A model generated the notes under the pieces. It ran no database searches and had not been told where the DNA came from. It saw only the letters and a list, made by a program, of their open reading frames with translations. The position numbers and the translations under genes were made by a program. Positions 40,039 through 52,199 of a stretch of 64,000 nt of DNA are shown one piece after another (positions within the stretch are counted from its first letter, which is position 1; each line of letters starts with the position of its first letter). The stretch comes from Apteryx mantelli (Eukaryota; Chordata; Aves; Apterygiformes; Apterygidae): NCBI RefSeq assembly GCF_036417845.1, contig NC_089990.1:2802001-2866000 (forward strand). Direction: 5' to 3'.

Positions 40039-43000
40039 ATTTTGCGCTCTCCAAATAACTGCTTCACGTAATCAAAGGCTGATGTATGTCTTTTTCAGGA
40101 AAAGGGGGTTTTCTTGGTACAAACTCTGTAAAAGGGTAAAACCCAAAAGCTTATGAAAGAGGAAAGATTTCAGCTTGGATTACTTGAATTGCACTGTGAA
40201 GACTGGGAAGTAGCAGCACTCGCAATGGTGGGAAATGCTGAAATACGTTTTGGACGCAATCGTGAGAGCAAGCAATCTGATGAGTTTGAAGGTGGACTTT
40301 GGTAAAGTTCTTGAGATTGTAATATGCAATTCCCTGTGCTGAGCATTTCTGTTTGGCCACAATTCAACACAGGATTTTCCCATGTTGTTAACTATAAGGT
40401 GTGAAACTTCATATACTCACAGTTAAGTAAATGTTTAAATGATTTGCTGAATTGAGGCCCAAATAACTTGGAAAGTCTTTGCGGTACCATAACTGAAAGA
40501 TATATCACAAATTATTTTTCTTCCCCCCTGTATAAGGCATCTGCTTGTTCAAAGTTCTCTCTCTCATAAATTTCAGTAGTTAATATATGAATTTCCATAG
40601 ATGATGGAAATTATAGGATTTAATTTACAATATTTATTTTTCTTTAAATGATGCATGCATTCATAGTAAAAATTAGGAGGCATGAGTTATAGTGTACTCA
40701 GAAGCAACTGCAAGTCAAGCTAAGAGAAGAGAGATTTCACATCTTTCCACTCTGAAAGGGTGTAAAGAAAAATAATTTGTTGACATGAATTAAGGAGTAT
40801 AATAGCAACAATTAAAATGATTGACATAACATTTTCATTACAGGAGCCTGGATTCTGATCACTGTTACCATATTACACAATACTTTGTTCAGCTCAGAAT
40901 CCTGTTCATTTTAACAGAAACGAGATACCAGTCAATGCAATTATGGGGCTCAGAATCTAGTCCTGAGACCTATAAATGTGGGAAAGCACATTGCATTAGA
41001 AAAAATGAAAGCATGTCAATAAACATATGATCAAATGGTACTTTCATTAAAAAGTGGTTCAATAGCATCAGTAGCCATTACAGGAGGAAGAAAAAGTATT
41101 GTAGAATTTGAAAAACACTGTCTTTACTTCATCTTTTGTTTTATTTATAACTAGTATATAATGAAAAATGTTACATGTAAGAAATTTCTTGAGGGAAATG
41201 GCAGGCCAATTTATACAGAACATCAGGGTAAAACAATTCCTAACATAAAAATGAGTGTTCTTAAAATACTAAGAGCAAATTAGAAAATTCTCACTGTAAC
41301 AAAAAGAATACATCCAAAATACTTTCAAAGAGCTTTTCATTATCCTTGTACAGATATAGGCACAGCAAGCCAGTAATTGGATTGAGAAGGATGATGGAGC
41401 TTTTAAGCACATGCTTGAATCTTTGCAGGATGAAATCCAGTTTGCACAGAGAAGCTTCAATGCTGCACTCGTTTGAGTATGAGTTAATAGGAATATGAAT
41501 CTGTTGTTCCATCAGCATGGAGCTTGTTGCAGGATTGCAGCCGTCATTACAGAGAGGAACAAAGAAGAATACAGGAGAAACAGATTCACTGAAAACTCCA
41601 CACAGAATACTGGCTTGAACTCTTTTCCATCTGTTACTGTTAATATTTTATAACCTTTTCTTTAGAATGATGGTGCATGCATGTGTTGCCACTTCGCCTG
41701 TAATTTTTGCTTACTCCTTAAGGACCTGACTTTATAAATTGGCTCTATTAGAAAAAATGGAGCATATTTTAATGTTATCCTCTCCTTTGACCTTCCTCTG
41801 ATACTCTCCTACTCTATTTTTGTTGTTGCTGTTTTTTCTGTTTCCACTGATCAAAAGGGTGTTGATTCAACACACAAAAGCGTTTTGCAGAAAGCACTAC
41901 TGAGCTCCACTCTGCAAGTCTTTTCTCCCTCCAAGGTCCAAACACTTCATTTTTGGCTTAAGCTGAATGTAAGTGAAAATTAACTTTTTCCCTCTCCCCC
42001 CCCCCCCCCCAAGAATAGTAAAATTCGAAATGGATTGGTCTTTTGCGGAGAGGGGAGAAGCCAAGGTTAGCAAAACTTTTTCCCTGACACCAAAATGAAA
42101 CAGATTTTCTAAATCCTGAGTTCAACACCAAGTATTTCAGCTGAAAGAAGAAGTGATGTGATGGCTTTGCATGCAAGCCCAGGCTCAAAACTGCTTCCAC
42201 TATCCTTAGTTTTGACACCAAGGTACTGTACATCTTTTGTCATCTCTGCCTCAGTTTACCCATCCATAGAATTCATCAGGAGAAGAAACCTCTCTTCTAG
42301 CATGATTTCCCTTTTTCTGATCCTACAGTTTTCCAGGCACCACAGGAAGCTTCTAAGAGCATTGTCTTCTCCAGGCAGCAGACAATGCACTCTGAACTTC
42401 TTCAATGGTTTTCTCCGTATAAAAGCACACTTTGTGAAGTGAAGAAAGAAGATAGGGAGATCCACAACAGCTGCTAGTGAAAGCCATCCAGCTGTCAGCG
42501 TGTTTGTAACTGATACCTTGTTACCTGGTTGACAATTCAAGAAAGAGAATAACTTTTCTGATGTGATAGTGGTAAATCTTCACAGCATCACTTTCCTCTG
42601 ACACTGAACAAGGAATTCCACTGAAACCAGGTTTTTAACCTGTTTCCTAAAACTTTTCTCTCTCTGTACCCTTGTCACTGCACAGCTTCTGCTTATATCA
42701 CTTCACAAATTCCTGCTGAGAAGCTTTCTGCTTCGTATTGAAGGGAACAGTACGTATACACCTAAACTCCATTCTTTCAAAGTAACAAGGGATCCGATAA
42801 CCTCCCTTCTTCTTCTCTTCCCATATCACAAACTCTATGGAACTGAATTATTGAAAACAGAAACTTAGATTGCTAGAAGACGGTTCTAGCTGGAGGAATG
42901 TTTCTGTGTTTTAAAGTAAGCAAGTCTGGTAAAGGCATGTTATAAAATCAAATTAACTGTGGTAAATTACCAAGAAAACCCTTAGAATGTATCACTGCAT

Positions 43001-44028
43001 CTCTCCCATCTCCCAAGATTTTTTGTCATCCTCCTCTTTACAAGTGAGATCAGAAACAAGGAGCTCATCTGATGTTGACAAATGCAGGATATGTTGGTCT
43101 TTGACTTTATAGGAGAAAAATGGGTCACCAGCATGTTATTGGCAGCTCAACTTTGGTGTCATTTAGCCAGCTGAAGAGAAAAAAATAGGCCATTGATTAG
43201 TCCAGCAGCAGCCTAGGGCGTCTGTATTTTAATTACATATGTTCTTTGGACTGAATTCATCCCTGGTGAAGCATCATTGACTCAAATGAAACTCCATAAT
43301 GGAGAAATTTGCCCAATATGTTTTGTTCTCTGTATTATTAATACATCTAACAGTGTTATGAATAACTCTGTTTCCCAAAACAAACTTTCAGGTTTATGTA
43401 AAAGTTGCTGTTTGGAGACTTTAAAGAATCCCTAAGACCAAAAGGTTTTGCATCCTGTGACATAATCAGAAACCATTCCTCGTCAGAGGTTTCTGATAGA
43501 TTTTGCTATTACCTATCTTGCTATCCTTTTATTTGCCTGTCTGTCAAACTTTTGTAAGCAAGTTCACTCCTTCTCTTGGCTTTTGGGGGCTCTTTTCAAG
43601 CAGTGAAGAGAGAAGAATAGATTTAATTTTTCCTGTTAGCTCTTAAGGCAGAAAGAAGTTTTACGCAATTATTGAAATTTATTGCTCCAGCATGTGAGAC
43701 CTTCCTCCAGCACAACACTGTGGTTTTGTATTTAGCATAAGAAAGCTGGTTCCCTTGCTTGACTTCCCAAGTGGAAAATGTGATTATCAGTAACATTGCT
43801 GCCGTGTATCCTCTCTGTAGGGATTGGATTACAGATGAGAAGTCCAATAGATCCACAGTAAGGTTGGTCCACTTCTGGATGGAGCTGTTTGATGTGGGAC
43901 CTGTTCCATCAAGGCCTGGCTGCCACAGCAGACGTTAAGTTTATTTTTCTTGCAGGTAGGGTATCTGAAAGACTGGTAGCCAAAAATTTTAAGATTCAGG
44001 ACTAAAATCTGACTTCTCTTTCTCTCAG
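40039..44028. other. Intergenic region upstream of the Na+/H+ exchanger
   Basis: AT-rich sequence without recognised genes. It contains a 15-base C run at 41996-42010. It ends with a strong TTCTCTTTCTCTCAG acceptor-like tract at 44028, which suggests that one or more untranslated exchanger exons lie here or further upstream. Confidence 0.55.
41996..42010. repeat. 15-base C homopolymer
   Basis: Uninterrupted C run following a T/C-rich tract. Confidence 0.9.
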
Positions 44029-44364
44029 ACATGCCTATGTATGTACTCGGACCACAGGTTCGTGAGACATTTCTTCGAGGAAAGCTCTGAAGAGAAGCCT
44101 TTGCCTATTTGGGCACCTGATACCAAAAGGGTGAGACTTTCCAGGAGGGTTTCCAAGCTGGAAACTAATGGACTAGGGAGGAGAGTCATCGCGAGGCTGA
44201 ACAGTCGCTTCTATTTTTGCAGCGAGCCACACAACCAGGGCAAACTGTACTCTGCAGGGTGCTGTAGCCAGCAGCGCGTCGCAGCCACTGCACGCAGAAG
44301 CAGGAGTCACACGCTGGGGAGCAGCCAGCAGCACATTCCCCAGAGCGGACAGCTTCCCGGGCGA

Positions 44365-44641
44365 ATGGCGAGGCAGAGCCTGGGATGCAAGGCTGCAGCC
44401 ACTTGCCTAGTCGGGCCCTTGCTCACGTTCTTCCTCCAGGCTGCCAGGGCCAGAGCACTCCAAGGCTCCCAGCCGCAGTCGCTAGAGGAAGATGTTCTCC
44501 GGGAGAACACCAGCTGGGCTGCTGAGGAAGCCCAGGGGAATGAATCCTTGGAGCATGCATTTTTCTCCCTGGATTACCAGCATGTCCAAGTCCCCTTTGA
44601 AATCACGCTCTGGATCATGCTTGCATCCTTGGCCAAAATAG
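44365..44641 (+). CDS. SLC9A2/4-like Na+/H+ exchanger, coding exon 1
   Basis: First of six coding exons in the window (residues 1-92 plus one base). The chosen ATG gives a signal-peptide-like start: MARQSLGC, a hydrophobic core CLVGPLLTFFLQ, then ARARALQG. A short acidic extracellular loop follows with two N-glycosylation sequons (Asn48, Asn59), then the family-defining VQVPFEITLWIMLASLAKI of the first core helix. NHE2 has the same architecture and the same exon end. The family are electroneutral plasma-membrane exchangers that extrude H+ for Na+. Compared region by region, the protein is nearest NHE2, with NHE4, NHE1 and NHE3 less similar. An in-frame ATG at 44041 with no stop between would add 108 residues; I prefer 44365 because of the signal sequence. 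Donor GTAAGG, phase 1. Confidence 0.87.
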
Positions 44642-45624
44642 GTAAGGCACCAAAAATCTTGAGAAGGTGAGGAGGACAAGGTTCTCCATGGGGACAATGG
44701 GAATAAGGGCAGCCTTTGCTTCACCAGTTCCCCAAAATGGTATAGGGAAAGGCAGCTCCTCTTTTGCTTGTTCTGCAAAATCCCAGGAACTGTGGAAAGG
44801 AGTGGGGCTGGGAAGAGGAGTCCTTTCCTAAAATACTCTCTGCTAGCGGGACCAGAAAGAAAAGGACAAGCAGAGTTTTGTCTTTACAGTTCAAAGCTGT
44901 CTGGCATGCCAGCCAAATAGGTGACCTCAGAGTCTGAGGTAACATGCCACCTCCTAAACGCACACGTACTGTATGTCAGATATGCTGCGCACAGGGAAGA
45001 AAACTCCTGTCCAGTTACTTTCTAGGTTGGAAATGATTTGCCATATAGAAGTTTATATCTGCACATCCTGTTGAAATTAGTAGCAAAAACTACTGGGGCT
45101 TCCAGGAGAAGAAGGAGAATTCTTTTGGTGAATTTTTCTCTCAGACTTTAGCTCTACAAATGTATATATTTATGTAATACTAATATGAATTGTGAGTGGC
45201 CACCATGCCCTTGACAGAATATTTTTAGCTGCTGTAAAATTTCCATAGGTCAAATAAAATGTATTTTTAACCTTATGTTGCAATGAACTGAGGTCTGAAT
45301 CAATGGTAATTTTAAAAAGTTTGCTGTTGTCAGTAAACTTTAAGATTTTCTAGTCAATTTCTTACTGGGTAACTTTACCTTAATTATGCACACATAAAAT
45401 TACTATTATATATTTATTATTATTGCTATTATCATTACTTTATTGTAATAATAAATTTAAAATAATAATAATTTATTATTATTACTTTATTACTTTTATA
45501 CCAAAATGCAACCTTCTGAACGTCATAGCGTGGAAAGTTTCCTTATCCAAATGAGGAGCTGAAATTGTTTAGCCAGTTTGGGATGATGAGATAATAAGAA
45601 ATATTTCTCTTGATCTGTTTTCAG
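44642..45624 (+). other. Exchanger intron 1
   Basis: Intron of 983 bases, GTAAGG to TGTTTTCAG. Its 3' half holds an AT-rich block at 45411-45495 with AAT/ATT repeats able to form a hairpin. Confidence 0.9.
45411..45495. repeat. AAT/ATT microsatellite with inverted repeat
   Basis: ATT units switch to AAT and back to ATT; the arms AATAATAATAA and TTATTATTATT flank a short centre, so the strand can fold on itself. Confidence 0.85.
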
Positions 45625-46088
45625 GGTTTCATCTCTATAACAAGCTGCCTTCTGTTGTTCCAGAAAGCTGTTTACTGGTATTTGTAGGACTCATTATGGG
45701 TGGAATCATCTATGGCTTAAATAACAAATCACCACCTGTTATGGACAGTGATATCTTTTTCCTCTATCTGCTGCCACCTATTGTCCTCGATGCAGGATAC
45801 TTCATGCCCAGCCGTCCCTTTTTCGAGAACATTGGCACTATTCTCCTGTATGCAGTTGTGGGAACAATATGGAACGTGTTTGGGATTGGCTTTTCACTGT
45901 ATGGGATCTGCCAAGTGGAATCTTTCCACCTGCAGGATGTGTCATTGCTCCATAACCTCTTGTTTGGCAGTCTGATAGCTGCTGTGGATCCTGTAGCAGT
46001 GTTAGCTGTGTTTGAAGAGATACACGTCAATGAAAAGCTACGCATTTTGGTCTTTGGTGAATCGCTCCTGAATGATGCAGTGACAGTG
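45625..46088 (+). CDS. SLC9A2/4-like Na+/H+ exchanger, coding exon 2
   Basis: Residues 93-247. It carries the core of the transport domain: [16 protein letters not shown] (103-118), the amiloride-region [18 protein letters not shown] (137-154), [21 protein letters not shown] (204-224; Asp214-Pro215) and [12 protein letters not shown] with the catalytic Asn242-Asp243 pair. In NHE1 the equivalent ND pair is essential for ion exchange, and it is unaltered here. Similarity to NHE2 is high throughout (for example [10 protein letters not shown] and HVNE). The acceptor TTTTCAG joins in phase 1; the donor is GTAAGG, phase 0. Confidence 0.97.
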
Positions 46089-46479
46089 GTAAGGACTAGC
46101 TTTTATTTTCAGTGTTTAGTGTCCAGAGGAAGGATTGTCTCGTGTTGAGAGGTGGGACCTGAAATCTGCAGAAGGAAAGGGCCTCTTCTAGCAGAGGGCT
46201 CCTCAGCCAGGTATCTGGCCTCAGGCCCTGAAAAACAGTTGAACAACTGTCTTCAATTTCAATAGAGCTGAGGATCTGGCACATAAGTCCGGAGATAAAA
46301 ATGTGTTTGAGTGCTACAGCACTCACCTGCTAGGCATCTACTCTCCAGAGAAGAATACAGACTTCTGAACTCACAGAAATGCCAGCAGCATATTTTAACA
46401 TTACTGATATGTGTGGTCATGCCTGGTAAATGCCTCGTTAATGGCTGTTTTTCCTCTTTCTCTTTCATTTTTCATCCAG
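46089..46479 (+). other. Exchanger intron 2
   Basis: Short intron of 391 bases, GTAAGG to TTCATCCAG; no other content seen. Confidence 0.95.
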
Positions 46480-46730
46480 GTACTCTACAAGCTGTTTAGA
46501 TCTTTCTGTGAAATGCCAGCCATCAAAACTGTGGATGTTTTTGCTGGAGTTGGAAAATTCTTTGTGGTTGGCATAGGAGGATTTTTAGTAGGTCTTACTT
46601 TTGGGATGATTGCTGCCTTTACCACACGATTTACCAAGAATATCCGTGTAATTGAACCGCTCTTTGTCTTCCTGTACAGTTATCTTTGCTATCTCACTGC
46701 AGAAATGTTTCACCTTTCTGGTATTGTGGC
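46480..46730 (+). CDS. SLC9A2/4-like Na+/H+ exchanger, coding exon 3
   Basis: Residues 248-330 plus two bases. It begins [20 protein letters not shown] and includes [22 protein letters not shown] and the highly conserved [15 protein letters not shown] (302-316, Glu306), then the [10 protein letters not shown] helix. The same blocks occur in NHE2 with few changes. Acceptor TCATCCAG, donor GTAAGT, phase 2. Confidence 0.97.
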
Positions 46731-49700
46731 GTAAGTATGTCTATGAATCTCATTTGCCAAGGAAAGCTCTCTGGCTATATTTGCTGAAAAGTATCAGTCA
46801 GAACAGTAATCAAGTTTGCTTAGTTGGAAATCTTTATATGAGAGTTAACAGAAAGTTTAAAAGCCTTTGAAATAGCTGAGGGATGTAACCTCATTCCACA
46901 CGTCACACAATTGCATGTCGGTGGCAATAGGTACTCTTCAACTACACACAAATGTTCTGTGGATCTGAAAACCTCAAAGAAATGGCCCCAGTACCATTCT
47001 GGAAATAGCATCTAGCTTCATGATTGGGAAAGCTAAAGGACTTGACTTCAAACAAACACTGAAGGAGTAAACATGGGCGTTCTAAAACTGCAGATCATAA
47101 GCCATCCTGATGACTAGTGCTTCAAGCTTCAAATGTCTCTTTGGTTTATTCAGGTTATTGTGGGATGTTTTATGAGTGTCACTTTTTTTTTTTTTTTTTT
47201 TTTTTGCTTGGAAACCCTGAAAGTTCAAACAGTGAGGTTTCTACTGGATTTTGGCAGGGCCAGAAGAGGTTTCCAGGCATATTTTGTTATTTTCCTTGTT
47301 AGGCCCAGTCAAAATGAGCATTTGAAAAGCTGCAAGGAGCAATTGATCAAATTCTGTGGACCTCAGCAAAGTCTGGATATGGTCTGTGCATATAGCAAGT
47401 CTGTTCTAACATCATCCTGATTTGTCTGTCCTACCAGTTAGTTTGAGGGTGATGGCCTCAAAGGCATGCTGAGGCAGAACGTACTATGATAGAACCAAGT
47501 AAGTGATGGAGAGGTAGTTGTTTATCCCGTACAAAGGTGAAGCCTGAAAATATTCCCTCTGTTTGGGAATGAGGAGGTCTAATCAAAACATTTGCTTTAG
47601 AGATTTATCTTGGAGATTCTGACTTACTGTCAAAAGAGGTTTAGACAACTTCAAATCATGTGTTTGTCTGGTTTCCTAAGTAAGCCTGTTGAGTTTTTAT
47701 GTTCTCAGTGTGCATGTGTCTGTTCATCACCCCTCTATCTCCAGTGACATTTGAATCTGCTGACCAATTTCAGCCAAATTTGTTAGAGGTCACAGTTTCA
47801 AAGGTACTAAATGCTTGCATGATTTTATGCAAATGGATGGTGGGCAGAAGTGTCCCTCTGACAGAGGGGAAATATGCAAAGTGTGCTGACTTGCTATTAG
47901 ACACCAGAGAATCCATACCTGAGCTTGCTAGCATAAATCCTGCCTCTTGGGAGAAGAGGCAGTCATGCCTAAGATCGCTCAGATCCCAAAATCTATCAGC
48001 TAGAAGACACACAGCTGTAGGAAACCAGGCTTCATAATACCAGTATGCACAGGACTGCTAGCAGTTTATTGCAGCACAGGGAGTTCTATACATTCTTCCA
48101 ATCTAACAAATGCTTTAGAGTACTGACGGATTTTCTTTGTGAAGCTCTTGTACCAGTATGGCATAGAAACACAGTACAGTACAGACAAGAACTGACTGTG
48201 TCATAGGGCTGGGTCCCACACAGTATCAGATACCATGTCATGTATTCCCGCGTAATTTTTAGGGTCAGTGAAGAGAAACCATTTGTATTCTGTCAATTCA
48301 GTCTTTTGCAAATTGTAATTTATAGACAATATATTTTATTTATTTCTATTTTGCTGGATAGGTCTTTCAACAAGATGAAAAATTATGGGTCAGATCCTTC
48401 AAATTTAAGACAGATATTTGTGCTCAACTCAATGTGAATTTTGCCTGCAGAACAATTAATTTAATCTAGAAAAGTAGATCTAATAATCCTAAAGGTCAAA
48501 GAAATCTTACCTTGGAAAAAAGAGACGGATTAAAAAAAAACCACAGCATGAGTGGTTCAGTCCTTCTGATTTCTGTGGGCTGATATCTGTTGCACTTGGT
48601 TCTCCTACCTAAAATAAGTCAGATAGTGCTGAGGATCACAGAACTAACAGCACTTAATATTCCCCTAAAGACTATAAAGTTCACTTAGACTCCATTGATA
48701 GCCACAGTGTAAATGACTGTAAATCTGATAATAATGAAGAAAATGAAAAATTAAATGGTCAAATACCAGCTAGACCCAGGATTATCTGGGAGATCTATTT
48801 TAAAAATAATGCTACTTCTTTGGATATAAACTATTGTTATATCTTGCAGATTTTGTTTCCTCGGGTGGTTAATATGAACAATATTTTAGAATTACTGAAA
48901 ACAATTTTAGCTCTGGGAATAGGTAAGATAAATCTATTTATAGGATCATAATACAGAATAGTGAAATAAATATGCTACATAATCATCAAGGAAAAGAAAA
49001 CATTCAATCCTAATGGTGTCTCCTTCTATCAATCATAATCTACTGTACCCATTAAGGAACCCATATTCTTTTGAATAATGTATTGTTTCTCAAGCAAAAC
49101 AGTTGCAAAGGCAGCTGATTCCTGCACTACTGGTCTTAAAGTTGCCAGATCCAAATGCCTTTTTATATATCTTGATTTCAAACAATTCATTCATTTGTGA
49201 CCAGGGGATAATGCATTATAAGAAGCAGATCTGGGCAGTTTCTTTCTTTAGAAAATAATTTAATTGCCAAAAAAAATCAATTTTGTATAGACCAAAAAAA
49301 TTTGGGAGTGCAGCCCAATCTGCTGAACAGCTCTGTATGCAAATGTTTTTTAGTGTTTGAATTTTTTCCTTGTCCTAGTGTCAGTGTCCCTCTTTGAAGG
49401 GACTTTCTCCTCCAAATAAGTTTTTTTTTTTTTTTCTGGGAATGAGGAAAAACAAATAATTATTTTAGAGATGAAAAAAATAGAAATTTTTGTTTTGTTT
49501 TGGGGTTTTTTGTTTGAATGCCAAGCCAAGTAATCAGTAGCTCATACAAGGTGGAAGTGCATCTTTATTCAAAACATTTTTTTCCTGTTTATTTCTTGTT
49601 TGCTGTTCCAACCAAGTATCTACTACGTATTTCCCATAATAACATTGCTGATTTTCTTAGTGCTTTAAATAGAGCAGAAATTAATATAGCTGTTGTTCAT

Positions 49701-51981
49701 TACTTTTGTCTTGGTCCAATAATATATGCAGAGTTATGGCAATGAAGATATGTTAATGGTTCACTGATGAGCGAGAAAGAAAATGGCCCTTATTCTGCTT
49801 TCATTAACAACAGTGCAAATTAGGAGCAACAGCACAGTGGCCAGCTGTGTCTTACTGAAATAAAGGGTTGTTGAGGAGAGAATAGGAGTCTTTGGTTTTA
49901 TACAGGTTACAAAAACACAGCTAGGTGAGACCTCCTTTCAGCAGTGAAGACACGGAGACCATGATGAGTTTGTTTCAATGGTTGAGCTGAAAAATGACAA
50001 CAGTATTTGCTGCCTTTCCACAGAGAGCTGTTCAAACTGTGTTGTGAGTATACAACAGATTGCATCTAGTCTATGGCGTACACATGTTCTGTTTAACTGG
50101 AGCAATTGATAATTTCCAGTGAAAGTTTTTTATTCCCCCTGCACTTGAGCTTGAATTCTGCCTTGCATTTTGATAGTGAAAATGTAGGGGCATGTATGAG
50201 CTTCCTTTCCTACCTGAAGTTTCACAGCTGATACTTGCTGTTTCAAAGTAAAAGTAAAAGCTCACCCAAACTTTTAAAAATCCCAACCCCCAAATTTTGT
50301 CAAGTTATCAAGACTCGGCACAGGTTTCCCTTATAGGAGGTATTAAAGAAAATAAACAGGAATCAAAAAAGACTGTAAAAATGACCAATTAAAAACAAGG
50401 AAATGGTGGGAAGGAAAAAGGTAATTAAACAAGGAAACTTCTACCACTGTATGCATAATCAGCTCTGCCCATTTGCAAACTGTCCTATTCACTGGGAGCC
50501 ATGATGCAACCCTGTTTTTTCCACAAAAACCCAAATAATGCAAAGAATCTCCTGTGTGAAATTCTGTGTTTAAATATGGTGTTTTCACTGCAAAGCAGTA
50601 GTTGCCTGGCTATTTTCTGAATAGCTACTGGCTGAGAGAATACTGTATGACTAAAGGACTGCTAAGGCCAACATCTATCTGGACACCTATTTGCATCTGT
50701 TTGGACCATCTGTCTGTCCTGGTTGCAGCTGGTGTTTAAAGTCTGTGTGTCAGACTCCTGTTCACTTCTACTAGCTGAGGATCTACCTCTCTACAGACTT
50801 GTCTACATGTGATATAATGTTTAAAGAGAGTTACCATGCAGTCACCTGAGGTAGGAGTTTGTAATGCTGTAAAACTCCCATGTGGACAGCCTTACTGAGA
50901 AGTAAAGGCATAGTAATGACTCCAGTCTCAAGGGGGACTGTGGTTCCATGCAATCATGATTCTCTAAGAATCCTCATGGGGGAAGAGTGAGCTTTTATGA
51001 GCCATAAACTCATGCCCAGGGTAACTATGCAGTGCCTTCCCTTTGCATGAGTCTCTCTAGTCTCCTGATGTCCCACCAGTTCTACTTTGGTTTAATGCTA
51101 GAGGATTCAGTGGGGTTTGGCTGGGTTTGCAATATTCTATGTTAGAAGGAAGCCAGGCCTTTTGTGTAAGAGCAATATGTACCAAATAGCAATGGAAATC
51201 AGATCTCAGAAACAAGTTCCTTTTGTCATTGGTAGTTCAACATTTAGAACAAAATGTTGCTGTTAAAACCGGAGCTTTGACTCTCTGAGCACTAAATGGT
51301 TTTGACCTTCTAAGATTGCTAGACTGAAACAGTACTGATTTGAAAAGCTGATGAATTAGGCTAACCACATGTATCCTGTAACTTGAAGAACCAATTATCT
51401 ATGAAAAATTACAAGGCAGAAGTTTTAATTGGTGCTACACAGTTCTGAAGTGGCCTTGGATATACATAAGGAAGTAAGATGTTCTGACTGTAGTGACACT
51501 CTCTAATTTCCTCAGAAGCACAGCAGTGCTCTTGGAAGCCGTTTGTTGGCTCATTGTGCAGCCTGATGAGTGTTCCTTAAGATTTTTTTACTGCTTGAGC
51601 ATTTTGTTGTCTTTTGGTTGCTTGGAGTGGATGGCTTCTTAGCTGTGCCCAAAGAATGTCAGTACAGCCCCGGCCGGCCTGGGAAATATAGTGTGACATA
51701 CACTGAATGTTTGAGTTTGTCCAACTTTAGGCTAGTTTTGTTCTCTTGGGTGAAGTAGTGCAGCATTCAGGATGCTCTCAAACTACACCAGATCTTATAG
51801 CATCTTATTGTCCTAGTGGTCTTACCAATATTAATGGACTGATGTTGGAAGCAAGACACTACCCAGTGAGATGTCTGCAAACATATGACACTCAGTGAAG
51901 CCTTTTTTTTTTTTTAAGGACAATGTGTCAATTTTGTGTGCTTATGTGGAAAAACTAATTGTTTTATTTTCATTTTCTCAG
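46731..51981 (+). other. Exchanger intron 3
   Basis: Intron of 5.25 kb, AT-rich and CpG-poor, with a 23-base poly(T) at 47183-47205. No exon or clear transposon was found. Confidence 0.9.
47183..47205. repeat. Poly(T) homopolymer (23)
   Basis: Uninterrupted T run. It may be an A-tail of an unrecognised minus-strand retroposon or a simple repeat. Confidence 0.9.
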
Positions 51982-52199
51982 CATCATTGCTTGTGCTATG
52001 GGCATGAAACGTTACGTGGAGGCCAATATCTCTCTGAAATCTCACACCACAGTCAAATACTTCATGAAGATGTGGAGCAGTGTTAGTGATACGCTCATCT
52101 TCATCTTTCTTGGGGTTTCCACCATTGGAGAAAACCATGAGTGGAACTGGCCATATATTTGCTTCACTGTCATTTTCTGTCTCATTTGGAGAGCACTAG
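51982..52199 (+). CDS. SLC9A2/4-like Na+/H+ exchanger, coding exon 4
   Basis: Residues 331-404. It contains [20 protein letters not shown], then [21 protein letters not shown] and [11 protein letters not shown]. The YVEANIS and KMWSSVS wording is NHE1-like, while NHEWNW is shared with NHE2 and NHE4, so the protein is mosaic relative to mammalian paralogues. The usual SETLIF glutamate (Glu391 in NHE1) is aspartate here (Asp367). Acceptor TTCTCAG, donor GTAGGT, phase 1. Confidence 0.97.

Noticed and set aside
39620-40156. 178-codon plus-strand frame at the CR1 locus
   Set aside because: Antisense of the CR1 ORF2 C-terminus; the coding similarity is on the minus strand.
46652-46870. Alternate-frame open reading over exchanger exon 3
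   Set aside because: Frame shadow of the exchanger exon running into the intron.
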